Source: Aquatica leii (taxonomy: Eukaryota > Arthropoda > Insecta > Coleoptera > Lampyridae). From it: 64,000 bases of DNA. This document shows, in pieces, positions 1-14,200 of this stretch. Under the pieces are notes generated by a model, which was not told where the DNA came from, ran no database searches, and saw only the letters and a program-made list of their open reading frames with translations. The stretch is from NCBI GenBank assembly GCA_035610365.1, contig CM069433.1, positions 81,502,236 to 81,566,235 on the forward strand, written 5' to 3'. A program made the translations under genes and the position numbers. Positions within the stretch are counted from its first letter, which is position 1; every line of letters starts with the position of its first letter.

Positions 1-1540
1 AATAACTATTATCGATCTGACTTAAAGCGAGATCGATAGCAATCTCTCTTAACTTTCTTTTTTTTCTAAAGCGTATTCTCTTAATCGCATTTTTTTCGCT
101 TTTACAAAACGTCAGTGATACACAACATTGAACACAGTTTTTGTCACTGTGTAAAACCTGTAATTTGGTCAATGAAATGGCAGGAATTTAGCGATGTATG
201 CAATGCATAATGTACCATTAATAAATATTAGAAATGATATATTTCATGTATGTTCAAAGACATTACGTATTTCTATTTGAATATTTTTAGAAAGTGCTGA
301 TAGGGGACATTCTGCAAAATGCAGAACAAGACATAATTGCGAATTTTTCAATAACGAAGCTAATATTACTTATTATGGCTTGGTTTTCTTGCACAAGTAG
401 GTAGACTTTAAAAGTCTTTGCAAGATTTTTTGAAAATATGCAGCGTGGTCAAAAAAGAGAAGTATGAAAATTAACAGTCTAAAAGCCCGAAAGTCAATTT
501 TCTCTGATGGGAACACTTTATTTTTATAATTTTATCATATTTAGCATTGAAAGTTAGAATAATTGTGTATAGTAGTTTATTTCAAAAGCTTGTGTTTCTC
601 CAAATAGTTTGTCTTAAAGGTTCTGTTAATACGAATGTTTACGGGAGCGTTTGAACAAACCAAGTTCCAGAGTAATGTTATATAGTGTGGTATAGGATAT
701 CATACAATAAATATGTCTGGAATTGTACGCCAAATCCAAGTATTGAATACAGGGTGTTCTATCTAAAACAAGCAAGTTAGCATCTACTTTTGGTATAACA
801 AGAAGTGCCGATTTCTCGAAAGTATTTTAGCCGGATGTTTCCCATCGACATTATTTCGAATTTTGCGTTATTTTGAATGATGTTTTCATATAAAATACAT
901 TGTGTATTGTCAAATTATTTAAAAATAACGTTATTTTGAATGTCGCGTTACTTCGGTCGGTGTTACTTCGGTAGTTGACTGTAATGAACTGACTATTAAT
1001 AAAAACTTCAATGTAATGCTCAAATGAACCACCAATAGTATTATAAAAGCCTTCTTTTAAGTGCCCCAACAAGAAGAAGTCATTTAGAGCTAAATGTGAA
1101 AATCGGACTAGCTAGTGAATTTCACCGCTATTGCTTGTCTAACGATTTGAATACAAATTGTATAAAAAACTTGTTACAGTACCCGTTTTTCATGCAACCA
1201 GAAATGACCCCTGACGTTAATTCAACGTAATTCTTGTTTCTTACAGTAATTTTAAAACGATTTAACGAAAAATTAACGTTACAACAACGTCATTATTTTC
1301 GCGTCGTAATCGAGCTAACACGAATATCGTGCGCATATCTATAATGTATAAGATACGAGAGTATCATCCAAAGTCAATATAGACGCCATAATTGCTTTGC
1401 ATTTTTATGTTAATTTGTTTGGTATATAATAATAAATTCCTTGAATCAAGTAAAAAAATCAATTAGAATGTAGATGTTTTAGTTGAAAACTGAAGGATTT
1501 CCTGCGCATACTATAGATTACTGATTTAATTATTTGCGAA
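1..1540. other. AT-rich non-coding flank upstream of the phosphatase gene
   Basis: No coding signal is seen on either strand. A mariner-like terminus (TACAGGGTGTTCT) stands at about 749-761 with no partner or transposase nearby. The stretch 840-1070 is rich in GTTATTTTGAA and GTTACTTCGG words, which look like an old diverged repeat. Confidence 0.5.
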
Positions 1541-1551
1541 GAGAAGCTCCC

Positions 1552-2034
1552 GTAAGTATTGTACTTTTTCTTTTCGTATAAATCAATTTATACCATTATT
1601 TATTTTAGGTTATCAGTATTTCATCGGTTGTTACCAAACATTCTGCTGGTAGACTCAGACTACATTTACGATATTCTCAAATAGCCTTATCTAAACGCCA
1701 ATGCAAAAAAAGAACAAAAATATCTGTTAAGATTTGTCAAGTATGCATTTGTTTAACTTATTGGATTAACCAATAGTTTAACTATTTGATTTGAACTAAT
1801 TTTAATATTTCATACGTATTTTTGTAACAATTGGCAACGTTGAACGTTCATAAAATTCACGTTTTGAAAGTTATGGATGGTTCACTGAAATACGTCAAAA
1901 AGTAACTGTCATTTTGTAATCACCGATGAAAAACAATTTTCTTTGTAATTTTGAATTATCGAAAAGGTATTGTTTTTATTTGTTTTTATACTTATTCAAA
2001 AGTTTTACGTTAAAATACAATTGTATTATTTTAG
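1552..2034 (+). other. PPP6C: probable 5'UTR intron of the PP6 gene
   Basis: A strong donor (CCC|GTAAGTATT, GT at 1552) and an acceptor (TATTATTTTAG, AG at 2033-2034) bracket 483 bases just before the start codon at 2052. This would leave a 17-base leader piece on the first coding exon. It is inferred from splice signals only; the transcription start was not located. Confidence 0.45.
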
Positions 2035-2051
2035 GTTAATACTTATTAAAC

Positions 2052-2219
2052 ATGATGCTGGAGATTGATAATTGGATTGAGATTGCCAAGCAATGTAAAT
2101 ACTTACCAGAGAACGATTTAAAAAAATTATGTGATATAGTCAGTGAAATTTTATTAGAGGAATCAAATGTACAACCTGTTTCTACACCTGTAACAGTTTG
2201 TGGCGATATACACGGACAA
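2052..2219 (+). CDS. PPP6C: PP6c coding exon 1
   Basis: Encodes residues 1-56, starting with two Met codons and ending at GDIHGQ. The donor is CAA|GTAAGTGTG and the exon ends in phase 0. Confidence 0.96.
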
Positions 2220-5200
2220 GTAAGTGTGTGGTTGCTTTTAACCACTTACCTAATTTTATCACTTGCTTTTGTAAAGTTTTATTATCCCTTTCGTTTTTTT
2301 TATTTGTAAATTTAATATAACAATGTTGAAACAGTAACAAGCAGCAAGGTGAACATTATGATCATATTTAGTTTTTTATTTACTGAATGTTTAGCTATTT
2401 ATAATGTTCGATTCAAAACCACCAATAAACAAAATTGTATCTTTTTAGTTTTATGATCTAGAAGAATTGTTTCGGTGTGGTGGCCAAGTTCCTGATACAA
2501 ATTATATATTTCTTGGAGACTTTGTCGATAGAGGATATTATAGTTTGGAAACATTTACAAGATTACTAACTCTGAAAGCAAAATATCCTGATAAAATTAC
2601 ATTACTTCGAGGTAACCATGAAAGTAGACAAATCACTCAAGTTTATGGATTTTATGATGAATGTTTAACTAAATATGGAAATATCAATGCTTGGAAGTAT
2701 TGTTGCAGTGTATTTGATCTTCTTACAGTAGCTGCAGTAAGTACAATCTATGTCACTTTTATGGATTTTAGCAATGTGAGCACTTTCAAAGTTCCTTTTA
2801 TATAACACATACTTATTAGTTAGTATTCACTTGAAACCAATTAGATTTAGTTATTGAATCACATCTGCTAATCATATTTATTGATCTCTTATAAATTTGA
2901 ATTTGATTATGTAAATATTTATAATATATAACTTTGTTTCAAATAATTGTGATTTTTCAAATTAGAAAGACAACACCGAATGACCGAATAGTATTTTTGT
3001 AGTACTGGTAGAACAAAGAGTAACACAATTCAGTGTACGTTAGTGTCACAAATTATTTCATGCTTAAAGATATCTTCTAAGGTGTTTTTATTAAAATCTA
3101 CATTACCATTGCCATCCTCTATCACAAATGTTTTTCCTGCTTCTCCAAATTATTATATTCTTTTACGTTTTTGGTGTTAGTTTATGACAGTTATTTTGAG
3201 CATTACTCTAATAGTATGTATTATAAAAGCCTTTTACTGTTTTTTTGCGGTTTATTGAGAGTAGGAGCCATATATTGCAATAAGCATAAATAGTAAATGT
3301 ACTACCATAATTTTGATGGAGGAAAAGAGTTAACTGCTAGACTTCTAAAAGTGAGATGATAAATTTTCTTTTATGTGTCTTACATGTTCTTTTATACCAC
3401 GTAAACTTTTAACTAAGCAGTCATACAAGCAAAAAGGACTAGTAAATTACATATGGCCCATTCTCATGAAGTAACATTTTTGTGTATACATACATTATCT
3501 TGTAACAGTTGGTTGCCTAACTCTCGGAGTTTAAAGTCGAGGTATAAATCTTAATTCCTAACTGCTCTTGCTTACAAGACAATACAACAAATAAGAAAAT
3601 ATGTACTTTGTTCAACAAGTCTGCGATTTTTTAATTTGACAATGGATAAAATAATTTCTACTCGATTTCTGTAGCAAATTCTACTATCTACAGCACATGA
3701 CTAAAGCGAATGACGCTTTTCTATAATTAAAGTTATTTTATTTTATGCTTTTTGCTACTCAAACTGGGAAAAGAGTGGAATGTAAATGGACAACGTCTGA
3801 TAAATCTGAAGTAAGTTATGTACCCACGAAAAATTCAACTGGGCCAGGTAGCTTTTGGAACGTTATCTTACATGCTTCGAAATAAGAATAAAACACATCT
3901 TAAAACATCGTTTAGATACCAACATATTGAAACTTCAGGGGTCTTATTTTTTATATTCGACTTAAATAAACATACGCCAAGAAACGTACATCAAAAAATG
4001 AACACGTTTCGTAAAGCTACTTTTGACCAACTGTTACACAGTATATGTTTTTATAAACGTATAGGTTTGATGTCGCACAAAATAAATATGGCAACATTGT
4101 ATAGCGCTTGTAATTGACATTTGTTTTGACAACTTTGACATGCTTTGCCGGGTGTTCGGAGTGTTGATAATACTGTTTTCTTTAACCATTTATCTTTCAA
4201 ATGTCAATAAACACAAGCATCGAAATCTTTTTAGGATTTTTAGGACTCCGTTACAACGCTTTATAACAGCAAATAATCTTTTCTTCCAGTGGCATAGATA
4301 TTTCTTAAAATTGATTGAAGATCAAATTGATGATATACATAAGATAAGAATTGTGCGTTCACATTTAAAGTTTTTAGATTGGAATCGAAAATCTATGATT
4401 CGTAATTTGAAAAAAACACTACATACAAATTTTATTTACCAATTGAACATTAATATGATGGAACAATTTTCTCTTAATACATAAATGTTTCCCATCATGT
4501 TTTGTAGCATTACTAGTAATGTACTTCTTTTTCTTTGAATATTTATAACACACTAATTGCGAAGGTTGAGAAACAAAACAAAATTAATTCTTTGACTCAC
4601 CTGCTTTGCCTAGCTTAGGATCGGAGATGGATGTGGGTTGAGATGGTAGTACTTAAAGTAGAGTGGTGAATTGGTACCCTGGGGTGTAAGGGAAAGGACT
4701 CTCAAACTCGCAACACAATTGTGTGTTAAGAATAAAACAAAAGAACTATTTATTCTGACTAGTAGTGTATCCAAACAATAATCACAGAGAGACGGAGTAT
4801 CACAGTGAATTCCAAATTACAAAATGTTTATAAGTACATAGCTAAATACAAATACATAAATCGATCGTTAGGCGACACACAAATACTAACGAGATCGCAT
4901 AAAACTAATTAAAGTAGAAGTGTAACTATCATTAAGTAACGATTATTAAAATGTTGTAGATTGGGAAGTAATAAGTAGCCCTATAGTAAAATGCGAGAAA
5001 GCACAAAATTATACCGTTACAAATAGCTATTAAATAAATTATTTAAACGCGTTTACTTTTATTATTCCAACCAGGGTAGGTGACGTCATCTACGAAAGTG
5101 GCGTATAAAACTATTTCTCATTACAGAATTTAAAGCATTTTCGAAAGTATACACTAAGTTACATAAAGAACAGACAGTAATATTTATGGATGTTTTGTTA

Positions 5201-8200
5201 TCATGAGCGCACTAAATTATTATCCAAACAATCGACTTAAATGGTTCATGCACCGTGTAACAAGACAATTAGCGGGACACACAATTACTAGCGGATTTTT
5301 TCCATTCACTGACAACCGTGTTTGTCGATCGCGTTTGCATCAATTGAGGGTTAAGTACTGCGGCATAAATATCTTGAAATCGGTTGAAAAAGATGATAAT
5401 GTATTCGAGGTAGAATTTCTTGACCTCTTCTTCTATAGATCAAATCATACCGAAGCCAACCGTAGTTCAATTATCAATCCTCGTCCTCGACAAAATAGCA
5501 AATAGGTATCATCAGCAGAACATTTTGTAGCACCCTTTACGTGCCTTTAGCGAAGATCAAACATATTATATAGGCCGGGCTTTCTAGTGATTGATACCTT
5601 TTGTATCGAAAGGATTTTAAACAGATTTACGTAAGATGGATGTTTGCAGAGGAGAATCTGCACTTACCGAACGATTCTTTAACTAACACCCAAAGCGAAC
5701 AATGGTCAAATGAAAAATAAAGTCGAAATACATTCGTATTACCTGTTCCCCTTCTTGTGGCAAAAAGATTTATCAGAATCAGTATCGTGTAGATCCTCTT
5801 GTGGCTCTTATAACTGCTTCCAGTCGTCTGAACATGAAGTTCTGTATGGTTTCCGTGGGAATAGTCCTTCATTTAATAAGAACGACTTGTTCAAGTTTTC
5901 TAAGATTTTTAGGTGGTGGTATGTGGCACCTAACCGACCGCTTTACTGTATCCCACAAATTCTCTATTTATATCTGGACTTTTTGGTGACCAGTCTATAG
6001 TTGGAATATCTACAAATTGAAGGTAAAACGTGAGCCCCAACATTATTTGGCATGAATAAAATTGGCCTCGATAAATGGGACAAATAGCATTAAATGTTCT
6101 TCTAAGATGTTTTCAAGGTAAAAATGTGCATTAATGGATCTTCTCTGTACGTAAACCAAATCCGTGCGACCATCAAAACAAATTGCTCCCCAGAATATTA
6201 TTGATTCACCAAAAAATGGGGTCTTTAGAGCGATGTTGCAGGCAGCACAACTCTCTCCTGGCCTCCGCCAGACCCGTTTACGTTCATCTGGTGAATTAAT
6301 AGCTACTCCTTACTTCCAGTTGTCAATGGTTCAATCTATAGGTTCTTTTCCCAACGCAGTCTATGAATTCTTTATTCTCTGTTAAGCTGTGGTGCAATCG
6401 CTCCTTCATTAAGCCTTCTTTTAACTGTTCGTGCAACTGTTGCTAGGTCTACTTAACACTTAATCTCTTGCATCTGTAGACTTTTTACAGCCTTGTCTTA
6501 GGGTTCTACAGTAACAGTTTATTAAATCGTTTAACTGTTCGACTAATTGTTTATTGTGTAACTTCTAACAAATTAGCCACATATCGCTGGATACGCTCAT
6601 CGTTAACCAGAGTTACTGATGTAACTGGATATTCTTCTCTTAAATTGCGTTGGCGAATCGTTCCTTATACAAGAGCATTAGACAAAGTATTTCATTTAAA
6701 TAATAATACTAGTTTAAAAAAAAATCACTAGCAAAACTGAATCCATAACATTTTACAAATCCGTTTCAGTAGCGTTAAATGTTATATAGCAAACAAATGC
6801 AAAATGTTACTTTATAACTATAAAATAATTGCAATTGTTAATCAGTTGTCACGAGGGTTATCCACAGTCATCTACCTAAAATAATTAGTGATTTGAAACT
6901 TCGACAAATAACTAGTATAGTCGTAATTACGAGAGGTGTTTTAGGACTTATACTTGACCGAATAGAAAATTAAAATAATATAGTAACTTATATCACTTAT
7001 TTTTGCAATTAAAGAAAGATAGCTAATCTTTAGAAAGTTGAAAATCCCTATAACGTAGGTCAGTTATAACGCCAGCGTACGCAGATAACTAAGCCACGTT
7101 TTGAACGTTCTGTCAGTTTAATTCAGCTTGCATTAAATTAAATTGTTTTTAAGTCAAAGGATCGTGATATCTACTACAATAACATTGCAAAGCTATTTTT
7201 CGTTGGGCGAAAACTCCGAAACCACTAAAGCTAGCGTTTCTGATGCTAAAATCCAAAAAATTTTTACTGCTCTTCTATCCAAATGTTAAATAAACAAACG
7301 CAGTTTTGTCTGAAAATATTTTATAAAATGAAAACATCTGTTAAAAATATTCTTTGGAAAACTTTCTCAAACTTTTTCTTCTCTGAATTAACGGTAGACG
7401 GTAAACGGTTATCGAAAGTTTGTAAAACTTGATATCTCGTCGTGCGAATACTAAATAAATAAAAACATGTCATAGATATAGGAATAATAAGGCTTTCGCT
7501 GAGCATTTGTATTTGGTTAGACTTCTGTATTCATACACAAGTTAAATGTATGTATCGCATTTTGTACGTATGTGATTACACATCTCACGCACGTATATAA
7601 AAAAGAAACAAAAATTATAAGTAAAATTTTATTTAGAAAATTTGTTTAAAGGAATATAACAGCAAATAGATACGTGGTAGAGCGACAAAAATTTCATAAG
7701 TTTATTGTATCTGAAGAAGAGATCTGACAGTTTCTAGGATTACTTCTAATCAATGGCTATCGTAGTGCCGTCCAACTGAAAACGATTACTGGTCTATAGC
7801 TAAGGATACGCAAGCACCAGTTTTTGCTAAAACAATGAGTAGGGAAAAATTTTGAATCATAAAGCGCTACCTTCATTTAGTTGACAATCGTAGTTTTTCT
7901 AATTCTAAAGTGACAAAAGTTTTGGTGTTTTATGAAAAACTAAAAAAAACGGTTTTAATCGTTTGGAGTATTTCACAAACATCTTAGTGTAGATGAAGCA
8001 ATGGTTCCATATTATGGGCGTCACTTGGCGAAAATGTTCATCAAAAATAAACCGATTAGGTTTGGATTCTAGATAAGGATGTATTTGTGAAAATCACTCA
8101 GTTACAGGTCATTTAAAAGTAAACGCTTTCCCAGAATATTATAATTGCAATATGAACCCATAGAAAATTTTCATGTAGTAACACCAAGTAAGAATTATGG

Positions 8201-11200
8201 GTCTCAATGCTCAACATAATTTCCCAAACAAAAAACGCGACCCCAGAAAAAAAAGGAATTACCGTATAATAGTTTTCTTTTGCCGGAGATTTGGAAACTA
8301 GTTTTATTGATCGGACTTTGGTTTATAAAAGCGAGACTTCAAGGTCCAATCAATCAGTTTATATCAGACTCTGACGATGTTCACTGCGACTTATGACGAA
8401 AGCTCAGCTTGTGAGATATCGATAACATGAGAATTATCTAGAATGAAAGTGAATACTGCTTATGCTTATAAAGTTTGTTTCCTAATAACAATACTTGTTA
8501 TGTAAAAAAGAATCTTTAAATATTTAGAACTTTACCTTATTTGCTTTAAAAAAACGTAGTCGATTTCACAATTACATTCACAGCTTGTGTTGCCGTCTAT
8601 AAAAGCAACAACCACACACTAGCAAATTTTGTTTATTAAAAAACTACGATGTTATAAAAATAAATCATACTCAGAGGTTCAACAGTGCAAAATTTCTTTA
8701 ACTATACAGTTTATTTAAATACTCTAACCTACGAATCTTTTGTTAACAGCTTAGACAAATATCGCAAAAATTGACGTCAACTGTTAGAAGTTACGTTATC
8801 GTTTATTTTAACGATGGTAAATTGGAATAGAGCTGAATATTAGTTAATATATAAATTATCAAGGTTATGTCGGGTTATGTCAGGTAACATGTAAACAAAC
8901 TATTGGTAACGTATGTCTCACATTAATTCATATTTAGGTTCGTGTCTCTAATTCATTTTAAAGAAGGTTCATACAGGCGATATCTATCCGCGACTAACGT
9001 AATTTTTTCTATTACATTGGCTTACTATTACATTTATATACATTGAGATTGCTTATCTACCTGATGTTAAAGGTACTACATATTGTATCGTTTTCTAAAC
9101 CCAACATTATCACTCCGTTTTCTACTCTTAAATTGGGTCAACTTGTAAATCCTGTGAAAGACATTCCTTTTCAGTCTAACGGCGTTTATAGCATCGCTTG
9201 CTATTGTGGTCATGGAAAGATTGGAGAAACGCGTAGAAGCGTAGGAATTTGTATTAAAGAACATGAAACATGTAGTTGTTTTGAACAATCTTCTAAGTCA
9301 GCAGTAGCGGAGCAGATGCTGGAAACGGGTCATCAAATTTTGTTTGAAAACACTAAGATTTTGGCTAATGTTTCTAATTACTATCAGCGAAAGAATCGGA
9401 AATTCTTTGAAATATTTAAAAATCATTTTAATATTAATCGAGAATTCTAGTTTTCTTTTGTCGGAGATTTGGAAACTGGTTTATTGATCAGAGGTTGGTT
9501 TATAAAAGCGAGACTTCAAAGTGAAATCAATCAGTTTATTCTAGGCTCTGAAAATGTTCACTGCGACGCGTGACGAAAGCTCAGTTTGTGAGATATCTAC
9601 AACACGAGAATTATCCAGAATCAAAGGTGTAATACGAATGTAGCTCGTGGAGACTATTATTGCTGAAACTGTTTCAAAGTTTTTCGAAGAGAATAGTCAA
9701 GTTGGAACAAAACAATTGGAATGCCACCGATGGAGAATTTTTGGACAGAATTAAAGAAACAACTTTGGTTTTTGGAATGTACTGTCATTCACCGCCAAGC
9801 ATTGATGTCTAAAACCAAGTGTAGCAACAATGTGCACAAATCTCAACAAATTCGTCAAGATAGTTAATTTTGTAAAAGTTGTAAAGAGTTTTAAGATTGT
9901 TGTCCTTGCTTTGTGAAGATTTGAATGTCGGCCACGCAACTCTTTTGTTCAATACTAAAACAAGTTGGTTATCAAAGCGTCAAAATTAATTGCTACAAGG
10001 ATTCAAAAAATGTTTGTGTTAATTTTGGCATATTTAACAAATGTATTTAAAGATTTAAATACGTTAAACAAAAAAGTGTAAGGGAAGAATACCCAACATA
10101 ATTGTCTATTTTGAGAAATTGCAAGCAGTTATTGCCAAAATTGAATTATGGGTTCAAAGCAAGATTCTTTTTTTTTAAGACAAAATGAAAACACATCACT
10201 TAGTCTTCGCACAAGTTGGACCGATATTTTTCTTGTGTGGTATCTGACAATTCGGTTTTATATTACTGAATTTCAATTTCTGTTAAAAGATATTCAGATG
10301 AAATAGTTCAAATTAAAATTTGCCTCTGTTATCAAAGGCGGGTCCAAAACTAATTCTTAATTAAACAGATCTCTTTTAACTCAAAATAAACAACATGCTT
10401 TACTTTTGCGTATTATCCTTTTCTCAGGCGAGTCGCGAATCTGTTTTTTTGTTCTGCTGAATATAAAAGCAAAACATTGCATGAGATGGGATATTAAAAA
10501 TGACCTCTGATGTGTATTCTCATCTATAGCATATCGTACATTGAGAAACTTGTAAGATCAAAACAAGGTTAAGAAACACGTTAATAACAGTTCTTGTATT
10601 TTTTTAAAATAAAAACTTGTATATTCAAATAATATTTAAATATTAATAAACTTTAAAAAAGTGTTATGTGTTTACATATTATACATAGCTTCCATAACGA
10701 TTGCAACATTTTAGTCTTTTAATAATACTTGGCTAGGCTTCCATGCTTATTAAAAGGATGTATGTTATCGTAAAGCTTGAGAAACACTAATTTAGAGCAT
10801 TGGTTTGTTGAAAAAATACGTCTTAATACTTACTATTTAAATGAATATAAAAAAAACATACGTTGATAAAATGTTATGAAATTACTATTTATGAGAACAT
10901 ATTTGACTCGTTTGCAACTTTATTGAGAAAACTTGTACTATGTTGGTAATTGGTTTTTTGAACAAATATATGTTGTAAAGCGTCTATAGTAATTTATTAC
11001 CTAATACCCTGGTGGTTTCCAAATTATTCGTAATGGTAACCAGTAATATCGTCTATTACTGGCCTTCAACAAACCATTGTATATTACCACAAAATCAATT
11101 AATGCATCAATTGGTTACATTTTAAACAAATTAATATGCAACAAATGATGTAGATTTCAAACTCGTTGCAACCACTTCTTAATTAAGGTATCGATTATTA

Positions 11201-14200
11201 TGGTTCACTATTTATTAGAAAGTAACCTATACTTATTATTTCATAATGTCACGCAACAAGAAGATATTAAATAAGTATTAAATACCATAAACTGCGAATA
11301 ACTTTCGTCAAAATTGTTTTGTGTAAATTAGTCCTCATATCTGTATAATCACATCGTTTCTTTTATTTGTGTAGCTTTTTATATTTTAAAAAGGAGAAGT
11401 TTATTTATAAACTGTGCTAGTCCTTATGAATCAAGAAGTATTAGGGAGTACTGTTTTATAATTTGCGATTATATATTTATTTTACATGGCTACCTGTTTA
11501 TGAATGATTTTTCATTTATGTTTATTTATTGAATAATATGCAATCAGAATGATATTTTAATATGTATAATAAAAACCAATCGTTTGTCTTAAATTATGTT
11601 ATTTAAATAATTCATGAATCAATTTCTTTAAATAAATAACTTGGGGATTTTTTAATTTTAAACAGAAAAGTCACTTCGCTAATGACATTCATTGTTAAAT
11701 AATAATCTCTTTTTTTGTCATTTCAAACAGTGTTTACATTATTATTGATATACTAAAGAAAAAGAAAAAAGAATCTTTACCAATTATTATTGATTTTGCT
11801 TTACAAAAATAGTATCTTATTGAATGTTATTTATAACTTATATTCCCAACACATCAGAGATTATACGTAAGTATTGAATAAAATTGTCAATTACTGTAAA
11901 ATATTATTGATTCTAAATGACTAATAAGCATTCTTTCTTTATTGAAATTATGTTGCTACGTGTATAAATAATTTTTTATTGTGGGAGTAAAGTTAAAGCA
12001 ATTATGTTTTTACGATAAACGGCAAATTCAATCATGTCATCAATTTTTTCTTAGGAAAAGAATATGTTGAATCACAGATATGATTCTAAGTAAAAAATTA
12101 TAATACATACTTTTTAATAAAAGAAATAATTTTTTTTCTAAATATTTAAATAGAAAGTCTTAATAGGTACGTAATCTAGAAGTCGGACCTGGAAATTCTT
12201 CTCGTTTTTGTTACCTAATCAATGCAATTCTGAAATAGTTTTATTAGTTTATTACAGTTCTCGCCTCTTAATAGAACAATAGAATAATACAATACAATGC
12301 AAAACAATACAAGCAAAAAATTTCAGAATCAAAGTTGTAATAAAACATTTAAAAAATCAAAATTTTGAACCAAATAAATCCCAAAATTACGGACATGCGG
12401 CATTAAATAGTTGACACCACTAATAAAAAGAAAGCAATCCACTTTTCTAAGAACTACACATTTCTTCTCGGTAATTTGCAGATACTAAAAGTAAAAATAA
12501 ATACAAAATAATGTTATCGCATGAGAAAAGTAACTCGAACGAAGATGACGTATTTACAGATGTTTAAGTGAGGTAATGTTACGTAGGTGAAATTAAATAA
12601 ATAAATAACACTGCAAAAATAAAGCTAAATATGTAAAAGCAGTATTTTTAGGACTTACTAATAAAATAAAATCTTAGATAAACAAATTAATTTAGATATG
12701 GTCAAAAGCGACTTTCCTCCCTTTTTTAATAACAAACTCTAATTATCCGTTACATCTATAGATTTCTTCTTCGATGCTTATTATAGCCAGATTTGCAAGT
12801 CTGCTGATGCATGGTCGACCTCAAATAAAAGAAAAATAATTCTTTCAATAATTGACGTTTATACATTTTTTCTTAATTGAATTAAATTTTGGATGACAGT
12901 CAACAGTTTTTTTCGTTTTAAATTGATTTCTTATGATTTGTCCACTTTTTGACAGTTTTGAGATAAGTGTCTAAAGTCAGAATAACCTTTACAACCGTTA
13001 AAAGCAAATTTACCACAAAAGCAGAACACAGAATTATTTAATTTACAATAAACTAAGTAGGTTCTAGAAACTTTTTCTTTATTGCTTAGTTTTTTTTTTC
13101 AAAATAGGTATTCCCAGTGGTTTTCAAACTACTTGGTCCACGGACCCCTTTTCATAGTCAATACTTGCCCAGGATTCTTTGAGTGAAAAAACTACATAAA
13201 TACATAATAGAAAAATTACAAATTTAACTTTAATGTCTTGAATGGTTAACGGTGACGGAAAAATAAAATATAACAAAACATGTTGTATTTATTGAAATTA
13301 TAACTTTTGTTTTAAAATACGAAAAAAAATGTAATGATTTGGAAGAACTTGATTTGATTTTATGAGTGTTTTTATGTCGGGCTCAATGTTTGTGAGTAGC
13401 AACCGCAAAACCTCACGAGTACTAATTTCTAGTCGGTTTCTTTTATTGTGATGAGGTTTATAACGGCACTGAATCACCGTTCTACCAAATAGGAAGACGG
13501 AAAAGCAATCAACAGCTTCTGTACAGTAAGTTGTCGTATCCTTGTTTAAACATTGGTTTTAGCTCTTCATTTCATAATGCAATAAGTTGCTCCTGTATTA
13601 GTATGTATCCAAGAATGTCTTCAAATCTTTAAGGTCCGAATGAAGCGCCGTTAAGTGTTGACAATAAGCAAATAAATCTTCATCTCTGTTTTGGAATTTT
13701 GAAAGATTTGCAAATTGAGAAGATTCTCTTTCTTTCAAGTTTTGTTTGTACAGCAAAAGTTTTGCAACAAACGCAAATATTACACTTTTAGCTTTGATTA
13801 AATTTAATGTCACCTTGTAATTTAAAAATAGTCTTGTTAAATCTGGCGAATAATACAGTCATACATGCGATGTCATTTTTTGAGATGATTAAATTGTGCC
13901 GCAAATCATTGTCTTTACTCTCTAGGAATTCCGACACTGAATTCAATAGCGAATAGAAGCGATCCAAACATGCACTTTTAAATAACCAACGTACTTCTGT
14001 GTTAAGTAGTAAACGATTATAGTCATCATCATTTTCCAAACAAAGTTGCGCAAATAATCTTTCATTTAAGGCATTTCTTTTGATTTTATTAACTGCTCTA
14101 ATGACATAATGTAATGATTCATGGAAACGTTCACTAAGGTTTTTTGCAAATGTACTGATAATACATTTGGTATAGCTTGTTTTAAGTATGCCAGAAAACT

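Larger units (their letters stand above)
8271..9627 (+). mobile_element. 5'-truncated Penelope-like retroelement with duplicated terminal repeats
   Basis: Two direct copies of a ~180-base sequence (8271-8451 and 9449-9627, about 80-85% alike by eye) flank the C-terminal end of a Penelope-like protein. This fits Penelope-like elements, which often carry partial tandem ends (pLTRs). The reverse transcriptase body is missing; only the linker and GIY-YIG endonuclease remain. Each repeat holds a hammerhead-like core. The stop codon of the ORF overlaps the start of the second repeat. Confidence 0.8.

Noticed and set aside
2036..2245. 69-codon - strand ORF over the first phosphatase exon
   Set aside because: It is the shadow of a conserved exon on the other strand.
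4600..4800. Possible LTR or primer-binding site (TGGTACCCTGGGG)
   Set aside because: No second LTR, no polyprotein nearby and a poor match to known primer sites.
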